Positions 17,205-26,904 of a DNA stretch of 64,000 nucleotides are shown here, piece by piece. Source of the DNA: PALSA-1003 sp963791945 (lineage in GTDB: Bacteria > Pseudomonadota > Gammaproteobacteria > Burkholderiales > Casimicrobiaceae); NCBI GenBank assembly GCA_963791945.1, contig CAWBUD010000003.1:372001-436000 (forward strand), given 5' to 3'. The position numbers and the translations under genes are program-made. The notes beneath the pieces are model-generated. The model worked only from the letters and a program-made list of their open reading frames with translations, was not told where the DNA came from and did no database searches. Position 1 is the stretch's first letter, and each line of letters starts with the position of its first letter.

Positions 17205-17408
17205 TTAGCTATCCTCGCGCCGCTCGCCCGGGTCGAGCGGATGGCGCTCGGCGTCGTCATCTCCGTCTGCTACCCGCAGACAGTCAAGCAACTGGTCCTT
17301 GCCCGAAAAGCCGACGCGGTCTCCCGAGCCGACGCGCTCGACCGTACCGGCCAGTTCCTGCTCAGCCGCGGGGCCGCCGCGATAGAGGCGAACAATGAAC
17401 GTCTCCAT
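17205..17408 (-). CDS. Small conserved hypothetical linked to a regulator
   Basis: This 67-aa protein begins METFIVRLYRGGPAAEQELA and continues GTVERVGSGDRVGFSGKDQL. The pattern recurs in small proteobacterial proteins: METF-IVR-Y, then G-VE-VG, then F---ELW. I chose the ATG at 17408 because the family start fits; an upstream ATG at 17438 is possible, and neither has a strong ribosome-binding site. It lies about 115 bp downstream of the BTAD-type regulator gene on the same strand, so it may be co-transcribed and report on or modulate that regulator. No biochemical role is known to me. Confidence 0.6.
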   Translation of the reverse strand: METFIVRLYRGGPAAEQELAGTVERVGSGDRVGFSGKDQLLDCLRVADGDDDAERHPLDPGERREDS

Positions 17409-17522
17409 TTCTGGTTCGCGCGACAACGAGACCCGCATCCAGACGATGCGCGACAGCCTGCGCCCGGCGATCTAACGGCGGTCTAACGGATCGAAAAAAG
17501 AAACTGCGGCGGAAGCCCGGCG

Positions 17523-20500
17523 CTAGCCGGCGATCCCGGCGACGAGCTTCGAGGTCGCCGTGGATGGTGAGACCCCGAGCACGAGGGACAACTGCTCGCG
17601 ACAGCGCCGGTAGGCGCGCAACGCGTCAGCGGTGCGGCCGGCAGCGAGATGGCAACGGATCGCACCCCGGTACAGGTTTTCGGCAAGAGGGTCCTCCGAC
17701 AACGCGGCCTCGTAGAGCGCCAACGCCTGTTCCGTTTCGCCGGAACGCTCCAGCGCGAGGCCGCGATCCTGCGTACGCCTCAGAAAGCACTGATGCAGGC
17801 GTTCGCGCGCCGCGGCCCACCAGCGAAGGACAGCGTCGGCACCGAACAGCGGACCGGGATAGGTGTCGATCGCGCCATGCTCGAAGGCGAACGCATCGAC
17901 CCATACAAGGCTCGGATCCAGACTGACGCGTCCGGCTTCGAGGCGCACCGCATCCTCGCGTCCGAGGAGCTTGCGCAAGCGCATGACCGCCATGTCGAAG
18001 GCCGCGCGCGCCGCGGCGCCTTCCGCGTCGGGCCAGAGTGCATCGAGCACGATGGCTGCATCGACCGGCTCCGGGCCGTGCGCGATGATGACCTTCAAAA
18101 GGTCGATGGGCTTGCGCTGCGCGCGCGGCCCGAACGTGAGTGGTTCATCGTCGATCTCAACGCGCAGCGTGCCAAGCGCATGGACGCGGATGGGCCACGG
18201 CCAATGCGGCTCGTACGGAGTCGGTGCCGGCAGGTTGCGCTCGCGTACAACCTGCCGCACGAACTCAGGCTCGATGCGAAGTCGCAGCGCATCGGCGCAC
18301 AGCCGGGCGGCGATGGGCGCGAGCAGCGTGGCGAAGCCCGGCCACGCGTACTCGCGGGCGCGCGGAATGATGCTGCGGGTCAGGTCGGATGGCACCGCGC
18401 CCTCTGTGCGCAGCGCCTGCGCCGCCGAGGCGACATCCGCGAGGATCAGCGCGAAATCGCGGCGCATCCCTTCCGGAAAATTGGCGCTTTCTTTGAGAAG
18501 CGCCAAACGCGCTCTGCCCGCGTCGCCGCCGGCAATCTCCACGCGCTGGCGGCTCAGCACCAGGGTCCACCGCTCCCCCGCGGGAAAGTCGTGTTCACGC
18601 GCCAGGTCGAGCGCGCGATCGAACGCCGAGCGCGCTCTTGTCCATTCGCCGCACAGCGCCAGTACGCCGCCCTCGACCATTAGCAGATTGCCCAGTTGCG
18701 TGGCATGCTTCGGGTCGGCGATCTCGCGCAGGGCTTCAAGATGCTTCTGTGCCGCGGCACGATCGTTGTCGGCAATGGCGAGGTTGGCCAAGAACAGGGC
18801 GGCGCTGAAAGCGCTGCTTTGGGCGCCCCACTCCCGTGCGATCGCGAGCGCGAGCTCCAGACAGGCTTGCGGGCTCGTTGCGGGAAGCTTTACGCCCGGC
18901 GTCGGCCAACGCCGACCGATTGGGGCGTATGTGATGAGCCATCCCGCCTTGGCGAGCGGTGCCAGATTAGGCTTATGCAGCCAGGGCGCTGTAGCTTCCA
19001 CGACGTCTCTGAACAATCGCTCATCGCTCATCAGGTAGCCGGCGGTGTCGATGAGCACGCCGGACGCCCCGAGCGCCTGCTCAGCTTGCAACGCTTCGGC
19101 GGGTTTCCTGAGCTGCGCGAGCATGCACGCGATCAGATCGTTGCGTTGACCCAGCTCGGTGCCCCACAACATGCCTGCCGCGCGCAAGCACGCGCTGTCG
19201 ATGCGCAAGGCCTCGTTGGGATCGGCGATCGAGCCTCGCGCGACAAGTTGCAGGGACAGACGGTGAGCCCACTGTGAAGTGCCGTCGTAATCCTGCCAGC
19301 CCTCGAGGATTGCGCCGAGCGCGCTGGCCGCGATGATCAAACCCATCGACGATGGGGCGCGTTCGTCGAGCAGCTCGAACGCACGCTCAAACTTCGCAAC
19401 CGCCGCGCGTGCCTCGCCGCGCTGCCACGCGCTCTCTCCAAGCGCCACTTGCAGCGGCAGGCTGCCATAGACGACCCCTGGATCGAGCGTCGCCGCAATG
19501 GAATCGAGCTCCGCCAGCCGCTGCGCCCTGACGAGCTCGGGCGCGAAGGATTCTGCTGCGACTCTCGCTGCCTCGCTGTCGCCGGCATCGAGATGAAGGC
19601 GCACGGCCTCACGCGCAAGGCCTCTCCGGGTCGCGACGCGGGCTGCGGCGCTGTGGACGCTACGTCGCCACGCCACGTCGGCGACGGCGCGGAAGCGAGC
19701 ACGAAGCGCGTCGCGCAGCAAATCGTGCAAGGACCAGGTTGGCAGCGGGCGGTCGAGGCGCGTGACGAACGAATGAAGTCGGCGTAGCCGCTCGAGGACA
19801 TCCGCGGCGGATTCGGGGAGTTCCATCTCACGCAGCGCGTCGACGTCGACTTGCGGCAAGAGGCTAGCTGCGAACAGTGTCCGGCGCTCCCCCTCATCGA
19901 GGGGAGCAAGCACCGTACGGTCGAAATAAGGGTCGATTCGCTCGCCCGTGCTCCATTCGCCCGGCGTCGATGCCGCCGGCGCTTGGGCGAGAAGCAGCAT
20001 CCCGGCGACCCAGCCGTTGGTCTGCGCGTGCATGCGCCTCGCCGTCGCTGCGTCGACGCGGTCCGCGAGCAGTTTGGCGGCTTCCTCGCTCGTAAATGCA
20101 AGCGCTGCGGCCGGGAGCGTTTGAATTGCGCCACGCGTCACTTCCTCCAGGAGAACGCCTACTGGATCGTGGCGGCTCGCAATCACGAATGCCACGTCGG
20201 ATGGGGCCTCGCGTACCGCGGCCGCCAGCAAAGTTTCGAAATCGGTTCCGCTCGCTGCATGCGCGTCGTCGATGACGAGCGTGGCACCCGCCGGAATGAC
20301 CGCGAAGAAGTGTCGGAAGAAGGTGCGCGAGAACGGATCGAGTCTCTCGACATCCTGTGGTCTATAGGCTGGCAGAGTGCCAGCGTGACGGACGGAGCGA
20401 ACAAGCGTCTTGAAGTATGCGAACGCCACGCCGGGATCCGCGTCGCCTTCGTCGACGCGGTACCAGAGCAAACGACCGGTGCGGCTTGAAGACCACGCGG

Positions 20501-20660
20501 CCGCGAGCGTGCTCTTGCCGGCGCCTGGCTCGGCGGCAATCCAGACCGTGCCCTTACGCGCGGCCTGGTCGATGAGTCGGTACAGGCGCCGACGAATTAA
20601 CCAATCCGACGCTCGAGGCGGAGATAGTTTTGCGAGTCGTGACGAAGCTGGTGCTGCCAT
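17523..20660 (-). CDS. Large ATPase/BTAD-type transcriptional regulator
   Basis: The 1045-aa protein combines a MalT-like STAND ATPase with a C-terminal SARP-type DNA-binding part. Walker A is EPGAGKST at residues 44-51, and Walker B is ATLVIDDAHA near residue 130. A long TPR-like helical region follows. An OmpR-like winged helix occupies about residues 823-920 (LGTLRVEIDDEPL, RKPIDLLKVIIAHG, LWPD), and a BTAD helical domain runs from 921 to the end. Related proteins use nucleotide binding and oligomerisation to activate transcription. The ATG at 20660 is the natural start. The METF-type small gene and the cytochrome and exoprotein genes lie downstream on the same strand and are possible targets; this is inferred from position only. 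Confidence 0.88.
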   Translation of the reverse strand: MAAPASSRLAKLSPPRASDWLIRRRLYRLIDQAARKGTVWIAAEPGAGKSTLAAAWSSSRTGRLLWYRVDEGDADPGVAFAYFKTLVRSVRHAGTLPAYRPQDVERLDPFSRTFFRHFFAVIPAGATLVIDDAHAASGTDFETLLAAAVREAPSDVAFVIASRHDPVGVLLEEVTRGAIQTLPAAALAFTSEEAAKLLADRVDAATARRMHAQTNGWVAGMLLLAQAPAASTPGEWSTGERIDPYFDRTVLAPLDEGERRTLFAASLLPQVDVDALREMELPESAADVLERLRRLHSFVTRLDRPLPTWSLHDLLRDALRARFRAVADVAWRRSVHSAAARVATRRGLAREAVRLHLDAGDSEAARVAAESFAPELVRAQRLAELDSIAATLDPGVVYGSLPLQVALGESAWQRGEARAAVAKFERAFELLDERAPSSMGLIIAASALGAILEGWQDYDGTSQWAHRLSLQLVARGSIADPNEALRIDSACLRAAGMLWGTELGQRNDLIACMLAQLRKPAEALQAEQALGASGVLIDTAGYLMSDERLFRDVVEATAPWLHKPNLAPLAKAGWLITYAPIGRRWPTPGVKLPATSPQACLELALAIAREWGAQSSAFSAALFLANLAIADNDRAAAQKHLEALREIADPKHATQLGNLLMVEGGVLALCGEWTRARSAFDRALDLAREHDFPAGERWTLVLSRQRVEIAGGDAGRARLALLKESANFPEGMRRDFALILADVASAAQALRTEGAVPSDLTRSIIPRAREYAWPGFATLLAPIAARLCADALRLRIEPEFVRQVVRERNLPAPTPYEPHWPWPIRVHALGTLRVEIDDEPLTFGPRAQRKPIDLLKVIIAHGPEPVDAAIVLDALWPDAEGAAARAAFDMAVMRLRKLLGREDAVRLEAGRVSLDPSLVWVDAFAFEHGAIDTYPGPLFGADAVLRWWAAARERLHQCFLRRTQDRGLALERSGETEQALALYEAALSEDPLAENLYRGAIRCHLAAGRTADALRAYRRCREQLSLVLGVSPSTATSKLVAGIAG

Positions 20661-20762
20661 CGACCTTCAGGTCTCGACTGAAACAGGGACGCAGCGCAAC
20701 GAAAGGCCGCCTTTCATGCTCTCGTGCCTTCTGCCGCGATCATGTGGCAAGTCCCGTCTTAG

Positions 20763-21215
20763 GGCAAGCCGGTCCGAGCGCAGCAGGACTTCATCTACAT
20801 CGCCCACGATGACGAATATCGCTGTCCCGCCGGACAGCGGGCAATCAAGCGCTTTACCACCATCGAGAGCGGCCTGACCTTGCACAAGTACTGGTCCTCG
20901 GCTTGCCCCAGGTGTCCGCTCAAGGCGCAATGCACGACGGGCGACTATCGGCGCATTGCGCGTTGGGAACATGAAGCTGTTCTCGAGGCGATGCAGCTGC
21001 GGCTGGATCGGCAACCCGAGATGATGCGAGTACGACGACAAACGGTCGAGCATCCGTTCGGAACGATCAAATCCTGGATGGGGTGGACCCACTTCCTGAT
21101 GAAGTCGCTGCCGCGCGTGCGTACCGAGATGAGTCTGCACGTCCTTGCCTACAACCTGAAGCGCGTGATGCGCATCCTGGGCATCGGCGCGACGATGCGC
21201 GCGATGGGTGCTTGA
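20763..21215 (+). pseudogene. 3' remnant of an IS1182-type transposase
   Basis: The reading frame from about 20763 encodes DFIYIAHDDEYRCPAGQRA, then LHKYWSSACPRCPLKAQCTT and RRQTVEHPFGTIKSWMG, and ends at 21215. This is the zinc-ribbon-like and C-terminal DDE segment (with the catalytic E of VEHPFGTIK) of IS1182-family transposases. The N-terminal two thirds are missing and no start codon fits, so it is a dead copy. It is distinct in sequence from the intact element at 26905. It abuts the promoter region of the divergent BTAD regulator. Confidence 0.85.
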
Positions 21216-21520
21216 GCCGCGCGGGCTTGTATTTCGTTCGAAAAACTGGCGCCCCTCGGCCTCATACGCCACCAACACTGCGAATCCGACTCTTGCGAGT
21301 CACAGGACGGCGAAAAGAGTGCACGCGAACCTTCCAAGGTTCCGTGCATCTTCATCGCCCAAATGAGAATGTTTGCGACTGTTCTTACACGGCCTCGGCC
21401 AACAGGAGACATTCGGTAGGGGACGCAAAAATATCCTGAAAGCAGTCGCTGGCTGGCGGCCGTGAAGCCTTGGCGGCAGGCGTGGTATGGTTTAACTTCC
21501 ATTCTTCGATAGGGGATTCG
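21216..21520. other. Spacer after the transposase remnant
   Basis: About 305 bp without a gene. The left part probably belonged to the decayed insertion sequence. No terminal inverted repeat could be identified. Confidence 0.4.
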
Positions 21521-22498
21521 ATGATGGAGCGGCGAACGTTTATTGGCGCGCTGGCAGCCGGTGTCTTCGCTAGCGTGCCGCGCGTAGTACGCGCACAACA
21601 GACAAGCCCTCGGCGCATAGGCTTCCTGACAGCAGGCGTTTTACCAAAAACCATACCGGCCGCCTTCCGCGATGAACTGCGCGAGCGCGGCTGGGTCGAG
21701 GGCCAAAACCTGGTCATCGAAAGGCGCGGCGGCGACGGCTACGCGGATCGCGTGTCGGTCCTCGCGTCGGAACTCGTGCGGATGAATCTCGATGTCATCG
21801 TGAGCAACGGTGCCGTCGCGGGCGTTGCGATAAAGAACGCTACAACGACGATCCCGATCGTCGCCACGACCGGAGACCCGGTGCGTCTTGGCCTGGTCTC
21901 GAATCTGTCGCATCCCGAGGGGAATATCACCGGCGTGTCGTTGATCGCTCCTGAGCTTGCAGCCAAACGTCTGGAATTGATTCATGAGTTTCTACCCAAG
22001 GCGACGCTTATCGGCGAACTGGTCGATCCTGCTAACACTTACTGGCAACGCGTTCGCCCCGACTACGAGCAGGCGTTCCGCGCGTTGCGGATGCAACCGT
22101 TGTTTGTCGAAGTGCACAACCCAGGCGAGATCGAGAAGGCAATCGCGCAGATCGCTAGCCGACGAGCCGATGCATTGGTCGTCCGCGGCGATCCGATGTT
22201 CTTCTCGACCCGGGAACAAATTGCACGCCTTGCCGTGCAGTACGCGCTGCCGACGATGGCCGAGGAGCAACGGCTTGTCGAAGCCGGGATTCTGATGTCC
22301 TACGGGCACAACGTCTCCGCCGTGGCTCGCACCATCGCAGGCTACGTCGATAAGATTCTACGCGGTGCAAAGGCGGGCGACCTACCCATCGCGCAGCCGA
22401 CGAAGTTCGATTTGGTGATCAATGGCAAAACCGCGAAGGCGCTCGGCATCACCATCCCGCAATCGCTACTGCTGCGCGCGGACGAGGTGATTCAGTAG
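21521..22498 (+). CDS. ABC transporter substrate-binding protein (ABC_sub_bind type)
   Basis: The 325-aa protein begins MMERRTFIGALAAGVFA, a Tat-like signal with the RR motif, and is exported to the periplasm. The body has the ABC_sub_bind (TrpX-like) features RIGFLTAG, FRDELRERGWVEGQNLVIER, IPIVATTGDPV and GNITGVSL. Members bind small organic ligands and are often encoded as orphans far from a permease, as here. The ATG at 21521 follows AGGGGA; the next Met is equally possible. The gene lies alone between a transposase remnant and hypothetical ORFs, so its ligand cannot be inferred. Confidence 0.88.
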   Translation: MMERRTFIGALAAGVFASVPRVVRAQQTSPRRIGFLTAGVLPKTIPAAFRDELRERGWVEGQNLVIERRGGDGYADRVSVLASELVRMNLDVIVSNGAVAGVAIKNATTTIPIVATTGDPVRLGLVSNLSHPEGNITGVSLIAPELAAKRLELIHEFLPKATLIGELVDPANTYWQRVRPDYEQAFRALRMQPLFVEVHNPGEIEKAIAQIASRRADALVVRGDPMFFSTREQIARLAVQYALPTMAEEQRLVEAGILMSYGHNVSAVARTIAGYVDKILRGAKAGDLPIAQPTKFDLVINGKTAKALGITIPQSLLLRADEVIQ

Positions 22499-22726
22499 CG
22501 GAGCGCCTTGAGACTATCGCGTTTGGCTTCTTGTCGGCCGCAGTGGCCGGGTAGGGTCGTTCTGAGACCGTCAGCGATCAGGCAGCTCGCGGCCAGGTCC
22601 GGACATTCGACTTGGGTTTGAAAATTTCCGGATTGCGGTCATTGACTGGCGGCAGCTAGTTACCCCGCTGGCGCCGAGCGTCGCCTGATCGTGGATGGGG
22701 ATAATCGGATAATCAGTCTGAATTCG

Positions 22727-23035
22727 ATGCGACGCGAATATTGTCGGAGCACAGCGGAGGCGCACACGATCGCCGAGCTAGTGCTCTACGCGCGTGAGCT
22801 GCTCGACATCATTGCAGAGGAAATCATTGACCAGCCGAAGTCGACCGTGGCCGACGCTCGCGCTGTCCTCGCTCAACTGCGAAGCCGTCTCGAGTCTCCG
22901 GAGCGTGACATCATGCCGGCATTGACGGGGGCAAGCCCGCTCGAACTCGCGCACAGCAACCGCCCCATCCCTTATGGGAGCGGTTCGACCTCTGAAAGCC
23001 TGAACGAAGCAATCATGCGCTCGAACTGTTCTTGA
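22727..23035 (+). CDS. Hypothetical protein, uncertain
   Basis: This 102-aa ORF encodes an amphipathic, Ala/Leu/Glu-rich N-terminal half (AHTIAELVLYARELLDIIAE) and a low-complexity tail. The ATG at 22727 is chosen because the preceding residues look non-coding; no clear ribosome-binding site is seen. Its 3' end overlaps the minus-strand ORF at 22972-23181 by 64 bp, so at most one of the two is probably translated through the overlap. No family was recognised. Confidence 0.3.
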   Translation: MRREYCRSTAEAHTIAELVLYARELLDIIAEEIIDQPKSTVADARAVLAQLRSRLESPERDIMPALTGASPLELAHSNRPIPYGSGSTSESLNEAIMRSNCS

Positions 23036-23181
23036 GCGACAAACTCGCGCCACTCGGGATCCATACGTTGCGTAATTGCTCGCGCAATGCAAGCTGCATC
23101 GACGGCGTCATCCGGTTCGAGCAGTTCTGTGCTCAACGACCGAGAGGAATTTTCGCGTGAGACGACAATCGCCGACATCAT
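22972..23181 (-). CDS. Small hypothetical protein
   Basis: GAGGGGG lies just upstream of the ATG at 23181, a good ribosome-binding site. The 69-aa product (starting MMSAIVVSREN, containing DPEWREFVAQEQFERMIASF) is charged and soluble, with no membrane segment or known motif. It converges on the plus-strand ORF at 22727 with overlapping 3' ends. Function is unknown. Confidence 0.4.
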   Translation of the reverse strand: MMSAIVVSRENSSRSLSTELLEPDDAVDAACIARAITQRMDPEWREFVAQEQFERMIASFRLSEVEPLP

Positions 23182-23888
23182 CACCCCCTCAATAGAACAG
23201 ATGCACCTTCTTTGTACTGCACGAAAGCAGGAAGCGCCTTGACCAGGGTCAAATCACCAAAGGATCAACGCGCGTGCCGTGGGCATCAAGAATGGCTTCT
23301 CGGTGAAGTTCACCTACCGCACTTGCCCACTAGACTGCACTGCTCGTTCAGGTGGCGTTGCTCTGGCGCATTGGATTCGCGCTCTCGGGCTCCTATCATC
23401 TATTACTCAAAATATCCTACAGCGCCGCGCCGTCTACGGTCTGTACGGACGTGCACATAGGTAGCACGCGGCGGCGCGGCTGCACATCATCCGTTTGGCA
23501 CAGACCTTACCAACCGAGATCTGATCCCGCAGCCATCGGCCGAGTTCGGCCAAGAGCGGGCCGTCACCGATTCTCGCGGTCACGTCAGCGGTGATCGCGC
23601 CTATCACGCGATGGGAGCCTCAGCTTCCGCCTGGCGCACCACCGGGCAGCACCGTCAGCTCGTCCGCCGAGGTGACCCCAGTCGGGTTGTGGCGGTCAGC
23701 AATGCCAGACCTGACACCAGTGACGCTACCGCTGGTGCCATCTCGTCGCTCTGGCACTTAGGGCGCGTTCGAACGCCGAGTTTCAGAACGTTTAAGGTCG
23801 GCTCAAGGACTGAAGATCCCCGCCGAAGGCAAGGTTCGCCGCATGCGGTCGGCAACGTGCCACGCCGCCCAACCCAAGGGAGACCAAC
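23182..23888. other. Gene-free, relic-like stretch
   Basis: About 700 bp with only short, non-protein-like ORFs. It contains a 41-bp element at 23304-23344 that recurs at 34266. At 23537-23580 a CGGCCGAGTTCGGCC segment resembles the dispersed GGGTCGAACTGCGAC repeat. It looks like decayed mobile or duplicated DNA. Confidence 0.5.
23304..23344. repeat. Dispersed 40-bp repeat, copy 1
   Basis: The segment with core CCGCACTTGCC-ACTAGACT matches 34266-34306 at about 34 of 40 positions. Both copies lie in gene-free DNA and in the same orientation. Confidence 0.6.
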
Positions 23889-24140
23889 ATGCGCGCAAAC
23901 CCTGCCTTTCCTCGCCATAGTGGCCTCGGGACGGTTATCACTTCCGCCGCCGCAACGCTCATCGCCCTCGGAATCCTGATCGGGACCACCATGCTGTTTC
24001 AGAGCCGGGGAAAGCCGATGGCGGAGCTCGCGGCAGCCGAGCGTGCCTGTGCTGGGCAGACCTACGTCTCAGATCGCGAACGCTGCATGCGCGAATGGGT
24101 GGCCGCGGCACACGGCGATCGCCTCGCCGACCGGCAATAG
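23889..24140 (+). CDS. Small single-pass membrane protein, unknown
   Basis: The 83-aa protein has a short N-terminal tail and one membrane helix (VITSAAATLIALGILIGTTM). A soluble C-terminal part with two Cys follows (ACAGQTYVSDRERCMREW) that could form a disulfide in the periplasm. GGGAG precedes the ATG by about 7 bp. It lies 143 bp upstream of the winged-helix ATPase regulator on the same strand, but a functional link is not evident. No family was recognised. Confidence 0.55.
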   Translation: MRANPAFPRHSGLGTVITSAAATLIALGILIGTTMLFQSRGKPMAELAAAERACAGQTYVSDRERCMREWVAAAHGDRLADRQ

Positions 24141-24283
24141 GCTCACCAATTGCCGATGTTCGAGGGCCCATGCAGTCCAAGACGCTTCAGTTTGTGCCCG
24201 AGCTCTCATGTGCCTACGTATCTCGCGTGGCCGCCCCGTAATACACTGTCCCGTGGGATTCACCAGGGGAAACGGGCGGTGCC

Positions 24284-26704
24284 ATGAGCAACGGCGCGGG
24301 TCCGGCAAGCTATCGCTTTGGCCACTGCGAACTGCAGCCCGGGCAACAGCGCCTACTCGTCGAGGGCCAGGCCGTGGCTGTGAGCCCGCGAGCGTTCGAC
24401 CTGCTGGTGGCGCTGGTCGAGCGCGCAGGTGAACTCGTCAGTAAGGATGAGCTGCTGGCCCGTGTTTGGCCGAAGCTCGTCGTCGAGGAGAACAACCTGC
24501 AGGTGCATGTCTCGGCCTTGCGCAAGATCCTGGGCCAGGACGCGATCGCTACTGTTCCGGGCCGTGGCTACCGGTTCGCCCTGCAGCTCGAAGGGCACGC
24601 TTCGGGTACTTCTACGGTGCCCGCAGCGCCCAAGCACAACCTGCCGCGCCCCCTGACAAGTTTCATTGGCCGCGAAGACGCCCTCGCTGAGTGCGCACAG
24701 ATTCTCGAGCGTGTCAGGCTGCTGACGCTGACTGGCATCGGCGGCTGTGGCAAGACTCGCCTTGCGATCCGCCTCGCCGAGCTGTTACTACCGTCCTTCG
24801 ACGGCGACGTGTGTTTCGTTGACTTGGCGCCGATCGCGGAACCCGGCCGTGTCGCATTGTCCGTAGCAACCGCCTTTGACGTGCGCGAGGAACCGGACAA
24901 GACGATTGAAGAGACACTGGTACGACACCTCGCCACTCGCCGTGCGTTGCTCGTGTTGGACAACTGCGAGCACCTGCTCGACGCATGTGTCGCGCTTGCG
25001 GAGCGGCTGCTCCGTGCGGCACCGCGCTTGCACATTCTCGTGACCAGCCGCGAAGGACTTGGCATCGCCGGCGAGCGCATGTTCGCGGTCCGATCGCTGG
25101 CGATGCCGGCGGCCGGAGATGAGAGCATCGAAGCTGTGCGGGACGCCGAATCGGTCCAGCTCTTCGTCGAGCGCGCGACCGATGTGGTGTCGCAGTTTCG
25201 CCTCGATGACGCAAACGTCGGGGCTGTAGCCGAGATCTGCCGGCGCCTCGACGGCATACCGCTGGCGCTCGAGCTCGCCGCTGCGAAGCTGAAGATCCTT
25301 TCCATCGATCAGATTCGCGGCAGGCTTGCAGACCGGTTTACCCTGCTTGCCGGCCGCGCGCGGGCCATGTCACGACATCAGACGCTACTTGCTACGCTGC
25401 AGTGGAGTTACGAGCACCTCACGCTGGACGAGCAACGATGGTTGCAATGTCTTTCGGTGTTTGCCGGGGGCTGGACGCTGGAAGCTGCCGCCGCCGTTGT
25501 GGGCGAACGTGGCGACGAAGGCGAAGCCCTCGAGCGACTCGAGCGACTCGTCGACCTGTCGCTCGTGGTCGTCGAGCGCAGCGCACCGGCCGAGCTGCGC
25601 TACGGCATGTTGGAAACCGTGCGGCAGTACGCGCAGGATCGCCTGGTCGAATCCGGTTCTACGGATGCTGCCAGGAGTCGGCATCTCGCCTATTTTCTCG
25701 CCTTCTCCGAACGTGCTCGTCCCAATCTCTACGCTCGCGAGGCGAAAAGCTGGCTAGCGCGTGTCGACCGTGAGCTGTCGAACCTGCTGGCTGCACACGC
25801 ATGGTGTGACCATGATCCGGATGGTACTGATCGAGGGTTGCAACTCGCATTCAACATTTGCATGTACTGGCATAATCGCGGACTATTCGTGCTGGGCCGC
25901 CAGGTCTGCACCGAGGCACTTGCTCGACCCGGCACCGACCGTTCAATAAGCAAAGCTCGCGCGCTGCTTTCGCTTGGGGTGGTTCAGCGCCTGTCCGGCA
26001 GAGTCCCCGATGCGATTGAACCACTCAAGGAGGCGCTCACCATCGCCGGCGAACATGACGACGAGGATCTGATCGCCTTGTGCCTGAACCACCTCGCGTG
26101 GGCGCGACTATACTGCGGAGATCTTACCGATGCCTTGGAGTACGCCGAGAAACAGCTGACAGTCGCCAGACGCCTCGGCCCAGCACACCTGAGCATTGCC
26201 CTCCAGACCAAAGCCTTGATCTGCCGGATGCAATGCGATTTCGACGCGGCCGCCGCCTACCTCGACGAGGCGCTAGCGGGGCACGATTCTGACAATCGCG
26301 AACGGTCGCACGTTCTTCTGGAACAAATTGTCCGCGTATCGATTGCGCGCGGCAGATTAGATCGTGCGACACAACCGCTCGTCGAATCAATTCGCGTTTC
26401 CCGCGAGTTAGATTCCCAATTCCGGGCAATACTCAGCATCGATCTTGCCGCGCTTCTCGCTGCGGCAAACAGTGAGTGGGAACGCGCGGTGCGCCTGCAG
26501 TCTGTCTTCGACGCAACGCTCGACCGGATGGGTGGGCTCCGAAATTTCATCGACGATGCGGTCCTCGAGGAACTGCGAAAGAAGCCGCGCCAGATGCTCG
26601 GCAAGGACTCGTACGAAGCTGCCTACGCAGATGGTCGCAATGTCACGACAGAGCAGGCAATGAGCGAGACGATTGCTTGGCTGGAGCGTGACGGCGAGGT
26701 GTAG
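24284..26704 (+). CDS. Winged-helix/STAND ATPase transcriptional regulator
   Basis: The 806-aa protein has an N-terminal OmpR/CadC-type winged helix at residues about 10-105 (SPRAFDLLVALVERAGELVS, VWPKLVVEENNLQVHVSALR, GRGYRFAL). An NB-ARC-like ATPase follows, with Walker A TGIGGCGKT at residues 150-158 and ALLVLDNCEHLLDA as Walker B. LPLALELAAAKL is the GxP-type motif, and TPR-like helices complete the protein. Such proteins couple signal sensing by the helical repeats to DNA binding. The ATG at 24284 is the natural start. A 38-codon ORF begins 3 bp after its stop codon. Targets are unknown. Confidence 0.9.
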   Translation: MSNGAGPASYRFGHCELQPGQQRLLVEGQAVAVSPRAFDLLVALVERAGELVSKDELLARVWPKLVVEENNLQVHVSALRKILGQDAIATVPGRGYRFALQLEGHASGTSTVPAAPKHNLPRPLTSFIGREDALAECAQILERVRLLTLTGIGGCGKTRLAIRLAELLLPSFDGDVCFVDLAPIAEPGRVALSVATAFDVREEPDKTIEETLVRHLATRRALLVLDNCEHLLDACVALAERLLRAAPRLHILVTSREGLGIAGERMFAVRSLAMPAAGDESIEAVRDAESVQLFVERATDVVSQFRLDDANVGAVAEICRRLDGIPLALELAAAKLKILSIDQIRGRLADRFTLLAGRARAMSRHQTLLATLQWSYEHLTLDEQRWLQCLSVFAGGWTLEAAAAVVGERGDEGEALERLERLVDLSLVVVERSAPAELRYGMLETVRQYAQDRLVESGSTDAARSRHLAYFLAFSERARPNLYAREAKSWLARVDRELSNLLAAHAWCDHDPDGTDRGLQLAFNICMYWHNRGLFVLGRQVCTEALARPGTDRSISKARALLSLGVVQRLSGRVPDAIEPLKEALTIAGEHDDEDLIALCLNHLAWARLYCGDLTDALEYAEKQLTVARRLGPAHLSIALQTKALICRMQCDFDAAAAYLDEALAGHDSDNRERSHVLLEQIVRVSIARGRLDRATQPLVESIRVSRELDSQFRAILSIDLAALLAAANSEWERAVRLQSVFDATLDRMGGLRNFIDDAVLEELRKKPRQMLGKDSYEAAYADGRNVTTEQAMSETIAWLERDGEV

Positions 26705-26707
26705 CTC

Positions 26708-26824
26708 GTGACCAAATTCATGATCAACAAGGACGGCGCCACCTTCTACCTGAACGGCAACACGTGGTTCAGGCCGGCGTATGGCGCAAACGGAGTCTTC
26801 AACACTGTCGTTCCGACTCCCTGA
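26708..26824 (+). CDS. 38-aa ORF coupled to the regulator gene
   Basis: A GTG 3 bp after the regulator's stop codon opens an ORF encoding KDGATFYLNGNTWFRPAYGA and ending VVPTP. The aromatic, Gly-rich composition and regular pattern look protein-like rather than random and suggest a small beta-type domain. The spacing suggests translational coupling to the upstream gene. The IS1182-type element begins 80 bp further on, so this could be a complete micro-protein. Function is unknown. Confidence 0.45.
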   Translation: MTKFMINKDGATFYLNGNTWFRPAYGANGVFNTVVPTP

Positions 26825-26904
26825 CGCGGCGGCGGGCGATCGTCCAAGGTACGCAGGCATGAACGTTGAACGTCCGCTCTTGCTCGCGGCGATTGGCCGC
26901 TTCG

